Positions 6,729 to 17,800 of a stretch of DNA of 51,421 nt are shown in pieces. Numbering within the stretch: the stretch's first letter is position 1; every line of letters starts with the position of its first letter. The position numbers and the translations under genes were made by a program. Source of the stretch: Crocinitomix catalasitica ATCC 23190 (lineage in GTDB: Bacteria > Bacteroidota > Bacteroidia > Flavobacteriales_D > Crocinitomicaceae); NCBI RefSeq assembly GCF_000621625.1, contig NZ_JHXV01000033.1, positions 1 to 51,421 on the forward strand, read 5' to 3'. A model generated the notes under the pieces. The model searched no databases. It saw nothing but the letters and a program-made list of their open reading frames with translations, and had not been told where the DNA came from.

Positions 6729-8531
6729 ATGAGTGAAATGAGACTTCGAAATGAAAAAAGCAATGTTGTAGGTAGATCTATATTGATTAATTCCCTTGCT
6801 ATTTGTTTGAATTTAGTCGCCGTATTTTTTATCGTCAAAGGATTTCATACTAGTACGGTTGACAATGCTTCAACTTATCAATACTTAGGTTTTGGTTTAT
6901 TGATTTTGTCATTGGTATCCATGTACTTTTTAAAAGGAATATTCCTTTTTTCATATGTGTCTAGAGCTATAGTCGGTGGATTGTTTATTGTTTCTGGTTT
7001 GGTAAAGGCAAACGATCCCTGGGGATTTGCTTTTAAATTAGAAGAATATTTCGCACCAGATGGTTTGGCATTTGATTATCCGTTTTTCACGGCATTCGAA
7101 CCTTATGTATTGGAGATTTCTATTCTGGTCTGTGTTGCTGAAATTGTATTAGGTGTAGCCGTTGTTTTAGGTGGTAAAATAAAATTAACTTCATGGCTGT
7201 TGATTCTACTCATGTTGTTTTTTACTTGGTTGACATGGTATACTTTTTCTTGTGTTGATACGCGTGAGTTTTTAAGTAGTCTTGATCCTGCATTATTAAC
7301 AGATGCGCAAGTCGCTCAATTGGGGAGACAATGTGTTACCGATTGTGGATGTTTTGGTGATGCTTTAAGAGGATCTGTTGGTCGTTCTTTAACACCGTTA
7401 GAGTCTTTTTGGAAAGATCTTGTTTTATTGTATTTTGGATTGATCATCTTTTTCAATCAATGGCGAATTAAGTTGAATTCTGTAATGGAGAATTACTTAA
7501 TGATTCCAGCATCAATTCTTGTAGTTATCTTTTTCTGTTGGGTATTCGGATGGATCTTCCCATTATTCTTCGCGATTATAGCATTCCTCGGAGCAATTGT
7601 ATTCAGTAATGTTAAAATTGGCAAGATGGGCAAAGCATGGAAGATGGCTATTTATGTCTCGGTGATAACCTTGTTGTTTAGTGTTTATACAAGTTCTTAT
7701 TTGCCTGTAAAGGATTATAGACCGTATGCAATTGGTAATAATATCGCAGAGAAGATGAATGATGGAATTGATGAGGTTTCTGATTTTGTTTTGTATTATA
7801 AAAATAAGGAAACACAAGCTGTTGATACTTTCCAAGTAGACCAATGGGAGATTTATGGTAATACTGAATTGTATGAATATGTCGATCGTAAAACAATCGT
7901 GATTTCGGCGGGTAAACCCAATTCAATCTCTGACTTTTTAGCACGGGTCGATTATAGAAAATTGACTGAAGAGGAGTTGAAGATACCTTTCATAGATTCT
8001 GTTATAAAGGCTGATTATTATGCTTATTACCAAGAGAAGATGGTCTTGAATTATGCAGGTGGAGCAGACACCATTGCTGTAATGGATTATGATACATTAT
8101 ACTATCCAGATTCAATGTATACAAAAGGAGATGTATTTGTTGATTTGATTGATCCTGCAGATCCTTTTTCAATCAACTTAACGAATTATTTGCAAAGCGC
8201 TGAAAATATCTTTATCATGACGATAAGAGATATAGAAAATATTAACGAAAATAGTATGGACGAAATGAAAGCACTCTATCAAGGTACGCTTGATAAAGGA
8301 TTGCCATTTTATGTCCTATCACCGGCAAGTGACCAACAGATTGATGCGTTTAAGCAAAAGTTTGATTTTAATCCTACTTTCCTTCAGTTTGATGGAACAG
8401 AGGTGAAGATTCTTGTTCGTTCAAATCCTGGATTGATTTTAATTGATAAAGGCACTGTCATAGACAAATGGCCAAGTCGAAGCATTCCAGATTTTAAAGA
8501 TGTTTATAAAAGATATATTGAACCTAAATAG
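6729..8531 (+). CDS. BT_3928 family membrane protein (DoxX-like)
   Basis: A 600-aa inner-membrane protein. The N-terminal half has about nine hydrophobic spans, a DoxX/MauE-like region (SRAIVGGLFIVSGLVKANDPWG), and a cysteine-rich loop CVTDCGCFGD near residues 202-211, which suggests thiol or redox chemistry. After about residue 330 it is extracytoplasmic. The last ~120 residues (LQSAENIFIMTIRDIENIN... GLILIDKGTVIDKWPSR) resemble a thioredoxin fold but lack a CxxC. It lies 6 bp before tpiA, so the two are co-transcribed. Function is unknown; a role in periplasmic redox or protein folding would be inference only. Confidence 0.85.
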   Translation: MSEMRLRNEKSNVVGRSILINSLAICLNLVAVFFIVKGFHTSTVDNASTYQYLGFGLLILSLVSMYFLKGIFLFSYVSRAIVGGLFIVSGLVKANDPWGFAFKLEEYFAPDGLAFDYPFFTAFEPYVLEISILVCVAEIVLGVAVVLGGKIKLTSWLLILLMLFFTWLTWYTFSCVDTREFLSSLDPALLTDAQVAQLGRQCVTDCGCFGDALRGSVGRSLTPLESFWKDLVLLYFGLIIFFNQWRIKLNSVMENYLMIPASILVVIFFCWVFGWIFPLFFAIIAFLGAIVFSNVKIGKMGKAWKMAIYVSVITLLFSVYTSSYLPVKDYRPYAIGNNIAEKMNDGIDEVSDFVLYYKNKETQAVDTFQVDQWEIYGNTELYEYVDRKTIVISAGKPNSISDFLARVDYRKLTEEELKIPFIDSVIKADYYAYYQEKMVLNYAGGADTIAVMDYDTLYYPDSMYTKGDVFVDLIDPADPFSINLTNYLQSAENIFIMTIRDIENINENSMDEMKALYQGTLDKGLPFYVLSPASDQQIDAFKQKFDFNPTFLQFDGTEVKILVRSNPGLILIDKGTVIDKWPSRSIPDFKDVYKRYIEPK

Positions 8532-8537
8532 GAAATA

Positions 8538-9299
8538 ATGAAACGTAAAATCGTTGCAGGAAATTGGAAAATGAACCTCAATTATAATGAGGCTAAAGAT
8601 TTACTAAAGAAATTAATTGAATATAAAGATAAATTTGATACAACAACTGAATTAATTATATGCCCTCCAACGCTATATTTAAGTGCGTTTGCAGAAGTGT
8701 TAAACGGTCATGATTGGGTGAGTTTAGGAGCGCAGAATTCTTATACTGTTGATAACGGAGCATTTACAGGTGAGGTTTCTCCTTCACAATTAAAAAGTTT
8801 AGGAATAAAATACGGTATCGTAGGTCATTCTGAAAGAAGAGAATTTTTTAACGAAGATTATACCCTTTTATCTAAAAAGGTAAAAGCGCTATTGCATCAC
8901 GGTTTATCACCAATATTCTGCTGTGGCGAGCAGTTACAAGTTAGAGACAGTAATGTTTACAAAGAATTTGTTATGAAGCAAATCGAAGCAAGTTTATTTG
9001 GTTTAAAAGCTGATGAAATTGAGAAAGTAATTATAGCATACGAACCTATTTGGGCAATCGGAACAGGTAAAACTGCAACTGCCGAACAGGCGCAAGAAAT
9101 TCACGCTTTAATTCGTTCAAGAATCTCAAAGGAATTTGGTGAAAAGGTAGGTGCTAACGTTGGAATTATTTATGGTGGTAGTTGTAAACCTGATAACGCA
9201 AAAGAATTATTCGCTCAAAAAGATATTGATGGTGGATTGATTGGCGGTGCTTCTTTAAATGCCGACGATTTCTTAGCCATTGCAAATTCGTTTGAATGA
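8538..9299 (+). CDS. tpiA: Triose-phosphate isomerase
   Basis: A 253-aa glycolytic enzyme that interconverts dihydroxyacetone phosphate and glyceraldehyde 3-phosphate. Catalytic residues can be placed: Lys11 in GNWKMN, His97 in GIVGHSERR and Glu169 in AYEPIWAIGTGKTA. The phosphate-binding IIYGGSCKPDNA and GGASL motifs close the barrel. Full length and normal. It begins 6 bp after the BT_3928 gene, and its stop overlaps the prmA start (ATGA, 9296-9299), so it is translationally coupled on both sides. Confidence 0.98.
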   Translation: MKRKIVAGNWKMNLNYNEAKDLLKKLIEYKDKFDTTTELIICPPTLYLSAFAEVLNGHDWVSLGAQNSYTVDNGAFTGEVSPSQLKSLGIKYGIVGHSERREFFNEDYTLLSKKVKALLHHGLSPIFCCGEQLQVRDSNVYKEFVMKQIEASLFGLKADEIEKVIIAYEPIWAIGTGKTATAEQAQEIHALIRSRISKEFGEKVGANVGIIYGGSCKPDNAKELFAQKDIDGGLIGGASLNADDFLAIANSFE

Positions 9300-10120
9300 A
9301 TTATATAGAACTTAATATTACCTTAACTACTCAAGATCCTTGGGCTGATATATTTGTAGCAGACCTCGCTGAAGTAGGGTTTGAAAGTTTTGTTGAAACC
9401 AAAAGTGGTTTACAGAGTTATATACAAGAAAAACAATTTGACGAAGCGATGCTTTTGCCTTATAAGAATCATGAGGCAGTGGAAAAAGTTGAATTCAAAT
9501 TAATTGAAGACGAGAATTGGAATGCGACCTGGGAAGCTGGTTTCGAACCTGTCATTATTGAAGATAGATTGGCTATTGTAGCGCCTTTTCACAAAGGAGA
9601 ATTTGATCAAAAAATGATCGTTACGATTCAACCGCAAATGTCATTTGGTACAGGGCATCACCAAACTACTTGGTTGGCATCTAAAAGACTATTTGATCTT
9701 GATGTTAAAGATCTAGCTGTGCTGGATATGGGAACAGGAACAGGTATATTGGCGATTGTAGCTGAGAAATTAGGTGCTAAATCTGTTTTTGCTCCAGATA
9801 TTGACGAATGGGCATATAAAAATGCACAGGACAACGTTGCAATGAATGATTGTACGAAAATTGAATTGGCTTTAGGTGGTGATGAATTATTAGTGGGTAA
9901 GAAATTTGATTTGATTATTGCTAATATTAATAAAAATATATTGCTGGCGCACATGCATACCTATGCAAGTGTACTAAATACTGGTGGCTTACTTTTATTG
10001 AGTGGATTTTTTACCACAGATGAAAGTGATTTAACAGCAGAAGCATCAAAACATGATTTGGTTTTTGACCGAATTGATAATAAAGATGAATGGGCTTTGA
10101 TGCAGTTTAAGAAAAAATAA
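9296..10120 (+). CDS. prmA: Ribosomal protein L11 methyltransferase
   Basis: A 274-aa SAM-dependent methyltransferase that trimethylates ribosomal protein L11. It has the PrmA substrate-entry motif FGTGHHQTT, the SAM-binding VLDMGTGTGILAIVAEKLGA, an acidic DIDEWA in motif II, and DLIIANINKNIL in place of the NPPY-like catalytic stretch. The N-terminal ~100 residues form the L11-recognition domain (ENWNATWEAGFEPV). The start overlaps the tpiA stop by 4 bp. In flavobacterial genomes as I remember them, clpS follows directly; here two very large genes intervene. Confidence 0.93.
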   Translation: MNYIELNITLTTQDPWADIFVADLAEVGFESFVETKSGLQSYIQEKQFDEAMLLPYKNHEAVEKVEFKLIEDENWNATWEAGFEPVIIEDRLAIVAPFHKGEFDQKMIVTIQPQMSFGTGHHQTTWLASKRLFDLDVKDLAVLDMGTGTGILAIVAEKLGAKSVFAPDIDEWAYKNAQDNVAMNDCTKIELALGGDELLVGKKFDLIIANINKNILLAHMHTYASVLNTGGLLLLSGFFTTDESDLTAEASKHDLVFDRIDNKDEWALMQFKKK

Positions 10121-10132
10121 AAGGATTTAACT

Positions 10133-13100
10133 ATGAAAAGGATATTGTTACTTGTTTTATGTTGTATTTCATTAACTACTTTCTCACAGTTTTCAAACGA
10201 TCCGGCTGCTTTTCTAAAAGATATTGATAAATACCTTGGTGCTTCTAATAGGATGAAGACAAAAGAGTTTATGGAGGTTTTTGAACCGAATTGGATGACC
10301 AATTTCTCTAAAGACTACCAAAATAAGGTAATATCAACAGCGAACTTGATTTACGAAAAACGACTTCCGCCTTTTCCAGAACTATATGGTTATTTATTAT
10401 CAGTGCATTCATTTGTGATTAATAAACAATCTGATGAAAGTTTTGATTCATGGCACAAAACTATTGACCAGTTATTGAATAGTAAAAAAGTTAAAAAATT
10501 CCGTGATTTTATTCAAGTCTGTGAAGGCTTTTTCACAGATGGAACAATTTATTATGCAACCAATCATATTTGGAAAGCTACAGGAGGATCGTATATTTTT
10601 GAGTTCGATAAGAACAGTCCCAATATTATCTTCAAGGATGTCGACTTACAATGTTATATCGTAAATAGAAACGCTTCAAAAAAGGATGACCTTTATTTCG
10701 ATAGTACAATTGTGAGAAAAACATCAGGTGTATTTGAACCTTTAATTGATAAATGGACAGGTAGAGGAGGGACAGTAGATTGGCAAAAAGTGGGCTTAGA
10801 TAAGTCGACAAACTATGCCGAGATCACTGATTATATGATGTCTGTAAAATCAACCAAAGTTGAAACGGATTCTGCTTTAGTTTATACGGATTATTACGAG
10901 AAACCGCTTTATGGTTCTTTTAATGATATGGCAAAAAAGATTAATCGTGATGTGGATAGAGTCTACCCGCAATTCGTATCCTTTAGTAAAGAGATAATGC
11001 GAAAAAGTATTGTGCCTGAGGTTGACTATGTTGGAGGTTTTGCGTTGGCAGGTGCCGACTTTAACGGGGTAGGATATAATAATAATTTGGCAAGTTTGGT
11101 TTTTTATAAAGAGGGGAAACCATTTGTGAAAGCACAAGCAATGCGTTTTACCGTTAACCCCTCGCGGATTCAAGCGAATGAATGCCAAATAACCATGTAT
11201 TTAAATGATGAGGATACTTTATTCCATCCGGGGTTAAATATAAATTACAATTTAACGCAACTCGAATTAGCAAGAGGAACGGAAGGAATTTCTCAAGCGC
11301 CATTTAAGGATTCATATCACCATATTGATATGTACGTCGATAGAATCTTGTGGACCAAAGGTGATCCTAATTTGAATATTGTTTGGCACCCACTTAGTTC
11401 TCAGAAAATAGCAAGATTTGAATCGCAAGACTATTTTAACTTGAAGGTTTACAATAAAATTCAAGGTATGAGTCAAGTCAATCCATTGGTAGCAATATAT
11501 CAATACTCATATAAATATGACGTGCAAGTGATGCCCGTAAGTGAAGTATCATCTGCAATGAGATATACAAACGAGCAAGCATTACCACTTATATTAGATT
11601 TGGCAAATCAAGGTTTTCTAAACTATGATAAGAATAAACAAACCATCACGCTGCAACCTAAAACAAAAAAGTATATTGATGCGCGTGCAGGTCGAACGGA
11701 TTATGATAATATAGTTTTTACCTCGAATTTAATGGAGGTTAAAAAACAATCCGAATCAAATCCTGATGGAACACCAAATAAAGGTGCAATCGCTTATAAT
11801 ATCAGAGCCGATTCTTTAACGAAACGTAAAGCCTCTAAGACTAACTTCGGTAATCTAAATTTAAACACTTTAGATTTTAATTTAAATGAAGTTGATCCTG
11901 TTGAAGTGTCAGTGGCACGAAATGTTGTTGTTTTTCCAGAGGAAGGTAATTTATTGCTAAAAAAGAATTTAGATTTCTTATTCTCTGGTGCCGTTATGGC
12001 CGGCAAGTCTGAGTATTATTTAGATGATGCAGCATTTGATTATAAGAATTTCAAAATTGATCTAATTGATGTCGATGCGGCGTTATTAAGGGTTAAACCT
12101 TTCTATACAGGAGGTCATCAACCCAAACCAATGTATTCGCATTTCAGTGGTTTAAAAGGTACATTGTATATTGATCACGTGAACAATAGGTCAGGAAAAG
12201 ATGAGAAAAATTTCAATAAATATCCATACATAGAAACCAAAGAAGATTGTTATGTTTATTATAACCATCCTTCTATTTATAAAGGTGTTTATGATAGTTC
12301 AGATTTCTACTTTAAAGTCGATCCTTTTGTCTTTGATAGTTTAGGAGCATTCGACGAAAAATCAGTAAGTTTTAAAGGTGAGATGAGATCAGCAGGGATT
12401 TTCCCAGTATTCAAAGAGGAATTGAGAATTCAGGAAGATTATTCATTCGGATTTGTTACAAAAGCTCCAACTGACGGTTTCGATTTCTATGGACAAGATG
12501 CAAAATTTGACAATGAAATTCGTTTGAGTAACGAAGGGTTAAGAGGTGCCGGAGAAATCAACTTCATTACATCTAATTCTAAAAGTGAGAATTTTATTTT
12601 CTTCCCAGATTCTACAATGGGGGTCGCACAATATGTTAACCTGGCTCAAACCAAAGATAAAGGACTTTCTGTTCCTGATGTAACTGGTGAGAATGTGGTT
12701 GTGACATACGTGCCAAAGGAAAAAGTATTAAAAGCGCGTTCAACAGACAATCCTTTAGTTATGTTTAATCAGGAAGCCAAAATGCATGGTGTAACCGAAT
12801 TGAGAGCAGAAGGAATGACAGGTAAAGGTTTGATCTATTTTAAAGATGCTGAATTAGGTTCTAAATCGTTCGAGTTTACTAGATGGATAATTGATTCTGA
12901 CAATGCTGACTTTAATTTATTAGCTGCAGAACAAAACGAAGTCAGTGATGACGATCCGGATAGTAAAAATCCATTGTCTTTCGATTCAAGAAATTTAGTT
13001 TCTCATGTCGATTTCTCTGAAGGGGAAAGAAAAGGTAGTTTTAGATCTATTGACGGAACACAAACTGTAAAATTCCCGAAGAATCAATATATATGTTTTG

Positions 13101-14764
13101 TTGACATGTTTACATGGTTGATGGATAAGGATGAAATGGAATTGTCTCAAGATGATACGCCAACCAATTCAGATGTGACGATAGAGTCTGATTTGAATCT
13201 GGCAAAATCTAACTTTTTCTCAATCCACCCAGATCAAGATTCATTAAACTTTAAAGCGCCAAAGGCAAAATTCTTCGTGAAAGACTTCGTAATTGCTTGT
13301 GAAAAAGTTGAATTTATTGATGTGGCCGATGCGAGAATTTATCCGGAAGGTCAGAAATTAACAGTGCGTAAAAAAGCAGTAATGGATCCGTTTGACAACG
13401 CAGAAATTATTGCCAACTTAGTAACAAAACACCATAAAATTACTGAAGCACACGTCGAAATTTCAGCACGTAAAAAGTATAAAGCAAGCGGTAAGTATCC
13501 TTATGTTGATAGTGATGAGAAAGTCTATACCATCTTCTTTGAGAATATCGGGCTAGATTCAGCTTATCAAACCGTTGCGAAAGGACGAATTGAGCAAGAT
13601 GAACAATTTAGTTTAAGTCAACAATTTGATTTTTACGGAGGGGTTGAATTATATGCTGCCGATCAGTTCTTAACTTTTGATGGGGCTACTAGAATTAATC
13701 ATGAGTGTAATCAATTCGCTAGAAACTGGTTGCAGTTTAGAACGGATATCGATCCAAATAATATTCAAATTCCTGTTTCTGAAAACGTAACTGATCTTGA
13801 AGGAAATGGAATTGCAATTGGATTGGTAAAACGGACGACTTCTAATGCAGACAGTTTAGGTATTTACCCTGCATTCTTATCAGCGTTAGATAATCCGAAA
13901 GATATGATTGTCTTCACATCTCAAGGTGTATTGAATTATAATGCCGATGCTAAAGAATTTAGAATTTCAAGTCCTGAGAAATTAGTGAACAGAACGGAAA
14001 AAGGAAACTATATCAGTTTACATATTGAAAGTTGCTCAATGGAAGGTGATGGCTTGGTTAATTTAGGCGTCGACTTACCAGGTGTTGAGGTGAAAACTTA
14101 TGGTATGATACAGTACGATATGGCTACTAAAGTTACCAGTTTAAATTTATCGGGAAGCATGAATTTCTTCTATGATAAAAAAGCAATGGAATTTATGGCG
14201 GAAGGTATTAATAAGTCTGATGGTTTAAGTGGAATTGATATTGGTAGAACGTCTCTTGAGCAAGCAATGATAGAAGAGGTGAATAAAGAGGAAGCTGAGA
14301 ATTTAAAAGCAGAGTATACTTTGAATGGCCTAATAAAGAAATTCCCGAAACAAATGGATCAAATGATCTATTTCACGAATTTGAAACTGCAATGGAATGA
14401 TAGAGCTTATGGCTTTACTTCTAAACCAATTTCAGCAATTGTTGCCTTAGACGGAACGCCTATCATGAAAGATTTCACTGTTCGTATGGCTATTAACTTT
14501 TCAGAAGGTGGTGATAGAGGAATGAAATTAGAGTATATGGTTGAATTACCAGGCGGAGAAAAACCGGGTGATTATTATTTCTACAGGTTTGAAAAAGTGA
14601 AAAAGAATACAGACTTGAAAATTGTGACAAGTGATAAAGCGCTAGAAACTTATATGCTCGAATTAAAAGATGATAAACGAAAAGGAAAAGATTTAGAATT
14701 CGAAGTTAGAGGAAAAAATAAAGATAGGTATATCAGTCCTTTTAACGGATATTTCGGTTTGTAA
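10133..14764 (+). CDS. Large secreted protein of unknown function, 1543 aa
   Basis: The product starts with a signal peptide (MKRILLLVLCCISLTTFSQ). After a helical N-terminal ~130 residues, the rest is almost all short alternating beta strands with no cysteine clusters and no recognised T9SS sorting domain. Repeated patterns such as LDFLFSGAVMAGKSEYYLDD, LTFDGATRINHEC and FFVKDFVIACEKVEFIDVAD recall stacked beta-strand (OstA/AsmA-like or beta-helix) proteins, but I cannot assign a family. It lies 12 bp after prmA behind an AAAGGA ribosome-binding-like sequence and is followed by a hairpin at 14866-14890. Large secreted proteins of this kind occur in related genomes as hypotheticals. An envelope role is inference from export and context. 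Confidence 0.8.
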   Translation: MKRILLLVLCCISLTTFSQFSNDPAAFLKDIDKYLGASNRMKTKEFMEVFEPNWMTNFSKDYQNKVISTANLIYEKRLPPFPELYGYLLSVHSFVINKQSDESFDSWHKTIDQLLNSKKVKKFRDFIQVCEGFFTDGTIYYATNHIWKATGGSYIFEFDKNSPNIIFKDVDLQCYIVNRNASKKDDLYFDSTIVRKTSGVFEPLIDKWTGRGGTVDWQKVGLDKSTNYAEITDYMMSVKSTKVETDSALVYTDYYEKPLYGSFNDMAKKINRDVDRVYPQFVSFSKEIMRKSIVPEVDYVGGFALAGADFNGVGYNNNLASLVFYKEGKPFVKAQAMRFTVNPSRIQANECQITMYLNDEDTLFHPGLNINYNLTQLELARGTEGISQAPFKDSYHHIDMYVDRILWTKGDPNLNIVWHPLSSQKIARFESQDYFNLKVYNKIQGMSQVNPLVAIYQYSYKYDVQVMPVSEVSSAMRYTNEQALPLILDLANQGFLNYDKNKQTITLQPKTKKYIDARAGRTDYDNIVFTSNLMEVKKQSESNPDGTPNKGAIAYNIRADSLTKRKASKTNFGNLNLNTLDFNLNEVDPVEVSVARNVVVFPEEGNLLLKKNLDFLFSGAVMAGKSEYYLDDAAFDYKNFKIDLIDVDAALLRVKPFYTGGHQPKPMYSHFSGLKGTLYIDHVNNRSGKDEKNFNKYPYIETKEDCYVYYNHPSIYKGVYDSSDFYFKVDPFVFDSLGAFDEKSVSFKGEMRSAGIFPVFKEELRIQEDYSFGFVTKAPTDGFDFYGQDAKFDNEIRLSNEGLRGAGEINFITSNSKSENFIFFPDSTMGVAQYVNLAQTKDKGLSVPDVTGENVVVTYVPKEKVLKARSTDNPLVMFNQEAKMHGVTELRAEGMTGKGLIYFKDAELGSKSFEFTRWIIDSDNADFNLLAAEQNEVSDDDPDSKNPLSFDSRNLVSHVDFSEGERKGSFRSIDGTQTVKFPKNQYICFVDMFTWLMDKDEMELSQDDTPTNSDVTIESDLNLAKSNFFSIHPDQDSLNFKAPKAKFFVKDFVIACEKVEFIDVADARIYPEGQKLTVRKKAVMDPFDNAEIIANLVTKHHKITEAHVEISARKKYKASGKYPYVDSDEKVYTIFFENIGLDSAYQTVAKGRIEQDEQFSLSQQFDFYGGVELYAADQFLTFDGATRINHECNQFARNWLQFRTDIDPNNIQIPVSENVTDLEGNGIAIGLVKRTTSNADSLGIYPAFLSALDNPKDMIVFTSQGVLNYNADAKEFRISSPEKLVNRTEKGNYISLHIESCSMEGDGLVNLGVDLPGVEVKTYGMIQYDMATKVTSLNLSGSMNFFYDKKAMEFMAEGINKSDGLSGIDIGRTSLEQAMIEEVNKEEAENLKAEYTLNGLIKKFPKQMDQMIYFTNLKLQWNDRAYGFTSKPISAIVALDGTPIMKDFTVRMAINFSEGGDRGMKLEYMVELPGGEKPGDYYFYRFEKVKKNTDLKIVTSDKALETYMLELKDDKRKGKDLEFEVRGKNKDRYISPFNGYFGL

Positions 14765-14787
14765 TATTCAAATCATATTTAAATTGA

Positions 14788-14820
14788 TTGAAAAAGTATA
14801 AATTGAAAACGCTAAATTTG
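14788..14820 (+). promoter_or_regulatory. Putative promoter for the 2524-aa gene
   Basis: TAAATTTG at 14813-14820 matches the Bacteroidota -7 consensus, with TTG at 14788-14790 as a possible -33 element and a 22-base spacer. Transcription would begin near 14827 and would run through the hairpin at 14866-14890 before reaching the start codon at 14900. Confidence 0.45.
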
Positions 14821-14865
14821 TTTTTTATTGAACTTTTACACGATTTATACGTACTGTAATAAGAT

Positions 14866-14890
14866 AAAAGGGGGCTTTCCCCTTTTTGTT
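14866..14890 (+). terminator. Intrinsic terminator-like hairpin in the leader
   Basis: AAAAGGGG (14866-14873) pairs with CCCCTTTT (14879-14886) around a 5-base loop and is followed by T and GTT. It could end the transcript of the 1543-aa gene. It lies just 9 bases before the ATG of the next gene and downstream of a possible promoter, so it may also attenuate that gene or occlude its ribosome site. Confidence 0.6.
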
Positions 14891-14899
14891 GTAATAAAA

Positions 14900-17800
14900 A
14901 TGAAGTTTATCGGACGCCACATACTATTATTATTGCTATTGTTTTGTACAAGTCACATCACATTAGCGCAACAGACATTAACGGAGAAAAAAGAGGAGGC
15001 TGATCAGCTTTTTGAAGCCAAAGAATGGTCGAAAGCGGAAGTTTTATACAGTACTGTCATTGCTAATGATCCGCGGAATCACGAACTGAATTTCAAATAT
15101 GGGGCTTGTTTACTAAACGGCTCTAAGAATAAAGATGAAGCCATTAAACGACTTCGATTTTCTATTACGAATGCAAATATTGACGCCAGAGCTTATTACT
15201 ATTTAGGTAAAGCTTATCATCTCAATTATCAATTTAACGAAGCATTAACACAGTATCAAAAGTTTAAATCTACAGCAAGTACAAACGAGTTAAAGAAACT
15301 TGATGTTGATACAGATATATATGCTTGTAAGAACGGTGGAAAGTTATTAGCCAACTTAACGGACCTAATCGTTATTGCAAAAACCGAATTAAGCGCAGAT
15401 AAATTTTACGATTTATATAAGCTAGATGATATCGGTGGCATGTTATTAATCACTGATAAATTTCAATCTAAATTAGATAAAAAGGCGAACCATCGTCCTA
15501 TCATTCATTTTCCAGTTGATGCGCCAAAAATTTACTTTTCAAGCTATGGTGATAATGACGACAATGGACTGGATATTTATGTGAAAAATAAATTGCCTGG
15601 TGGTGAATGGTCAGCATCACAATTGATAAAAGGACAAGTAAATACTGGGAAAGATGAGGCTTTTGCTTATATGCATCCCAATGGAGAGTATTTGTATTTT
15701 TCTTCTAAAGGACACAATTCAATGGGAGGGTACGATGTTTACCGTTCTAAATATGACAAACTAGCAGATTCGTTTGGTAAGCCAGAGAATATGGATTTCG
15801 CTATTAGTTCTCCTGATGATGATATTCTTTTTGTAGTCGATAGTTTAGATCGTGTTGCTTACTTCTCATCAGCGCGTGAAAGTAGTCAAGAAAAATTGAC
15901 AGTTTATAAAGTTCGAATGGAAAGAATTCCACTTCAATTGGCTGTGTTAAAAGGGAATTTTGTGAACGAGATTGACGGCAATCAAAAAGAAATTGCGATC
16001 AATATTAAAAACGAAGCAACGGGAAGAGTAATCGGAACTTTTAATTCGAATAAGGCAAATGGTGATTACTTTATCATGTTGCCGCAAAGCGGGAATTTTG
16101 TTTACGAAATGACGATAAAAGGAAGCAATGAAACCTATGTGCAAGTTGTAAACATTCCTTATCAAAGTGAAATAACCCCTTTAAAGCAAGAGATTAAATT
16201 CTTTATGGATAATGGGGAAGAGGCGATAATGATAGACAATTTGTTTAAAGATAAATTTGCTGATCCAGAATCTATCATGGCTGAGGTTTATCAGGCGCTT
16301 TCAAAATTGCCACCGAATGCAGATAAATTTGATATTGACTCTTTAGATAAGTCAAAAGCAAACGGAGAAATTTTTGTACAGGCAGGTATGGATGCTTTCC
16401 TTTCTAAAAGTTCACTTGATCAAATTCTAAATTCCGAAAAAGAAGACCTACAAGCTGCGATTAAAAATGATGAGGCGAATGCAAATATGGCATTCAATTT
16501 AGCCAATAATAAATCAGTTGAAGCTAACCAAAAAATGCTTGATTTGAATAAGCAATTGGACGATTTGATAGGAATAACAGATCCTGAAGAAAAGCAAGCT
16601 GCTTTGGTCGCTATTAATGATCAAAAAAATGAAATTCAAACGTTGAACGATGATGCTAAAAAATTACTTCTATTAGGCAATCAAATTGATGAGTCAGTCA
16701 AAAAGAAAGTAATCACTTTGGCTGCAACAAATAAGCTCATTGCAGATCTTTCAAATGTGAAAAATGAGAGTCTACCAGAATTGCAAGGGTTGGTATCGAA
16801 CAATATGAGCTATTTCGAGGCAAATATTAAAAACGAACCTAAAATAGAGAATGTTGTTGACAATGCATTAGCGCAGAATAGAGTCAAAGAAAAAGAATTT
16901 CAAAGTTTAAGTGAAGAAATTTCAGCAATCAGTAGAGATGAACAAAGTTTAATCGCTAAAAATAAATCACTTGAAAAATCACTTGAACTTGCTAAGAAAA
17001 AAGAAAAAATAGCGATTCAAGAACAGATGGATAACAATGCTTCTGATATAGCCATGTTCTCAGCGGCAAGAAAAAGCAAACAAGATAAATTAGATCAGCT
17101 AATCAATGGCAATGTCGATTTGGCACTTGGTGATGCTGCTTTATTAGTGTCTGACGATCGTAATAATAGACCTGAAAATAAAAGCGATTTATCTGCATCG
17201 GATAAAGACAAAATTAAAAGCAATGTCAATCAAAACGACTTAACGGAAAGTATTGAATTGGTTGAAGAAGAATTGGCAGAACAAGGATTTAGCATCTTTA
17301 AAATTGATTTATATGCATCAAACGAAGAGAATTCACTTTATTCTTTAGCAGAATGGAATGCTAAAATTGATAATGCTAAAATTGATTTGGCGCAAGCGCG
17401 AATGACTGCTTCTCCAGAAGAATTAGTTCAAATTGAAGCGGAGGAGAAAAGGTTAGAACAATTAAGAAAAGAAAAAGAAATCGAATTAAAACCTGAAGCG
17501 GCAGCTCCTTTAAACACGAATCCAGAGGTTGCGGTTAATGATTTTATTACTGATTACGATCAACAAGCTGAGAGCATCGAAACGATCGTCAATGCAACAG
17601 ATCGTAAGAAAGCCGAAGTCGCGTTAAAAGAAGATTTAGCAAAAGCAATTCGTACTGAAAAAGCTTTATTAGAAAAAGAACTAGCTGAAAACTCTAAAAA
17701 CAAAGATGCTAAAAAGCGATTAGAGAATTTGAATGAATTAGAAACGGAGAATCAAAATCAAATAAATGAGGATAAAGAATGGATTGCGGAGCAAGTAGCT

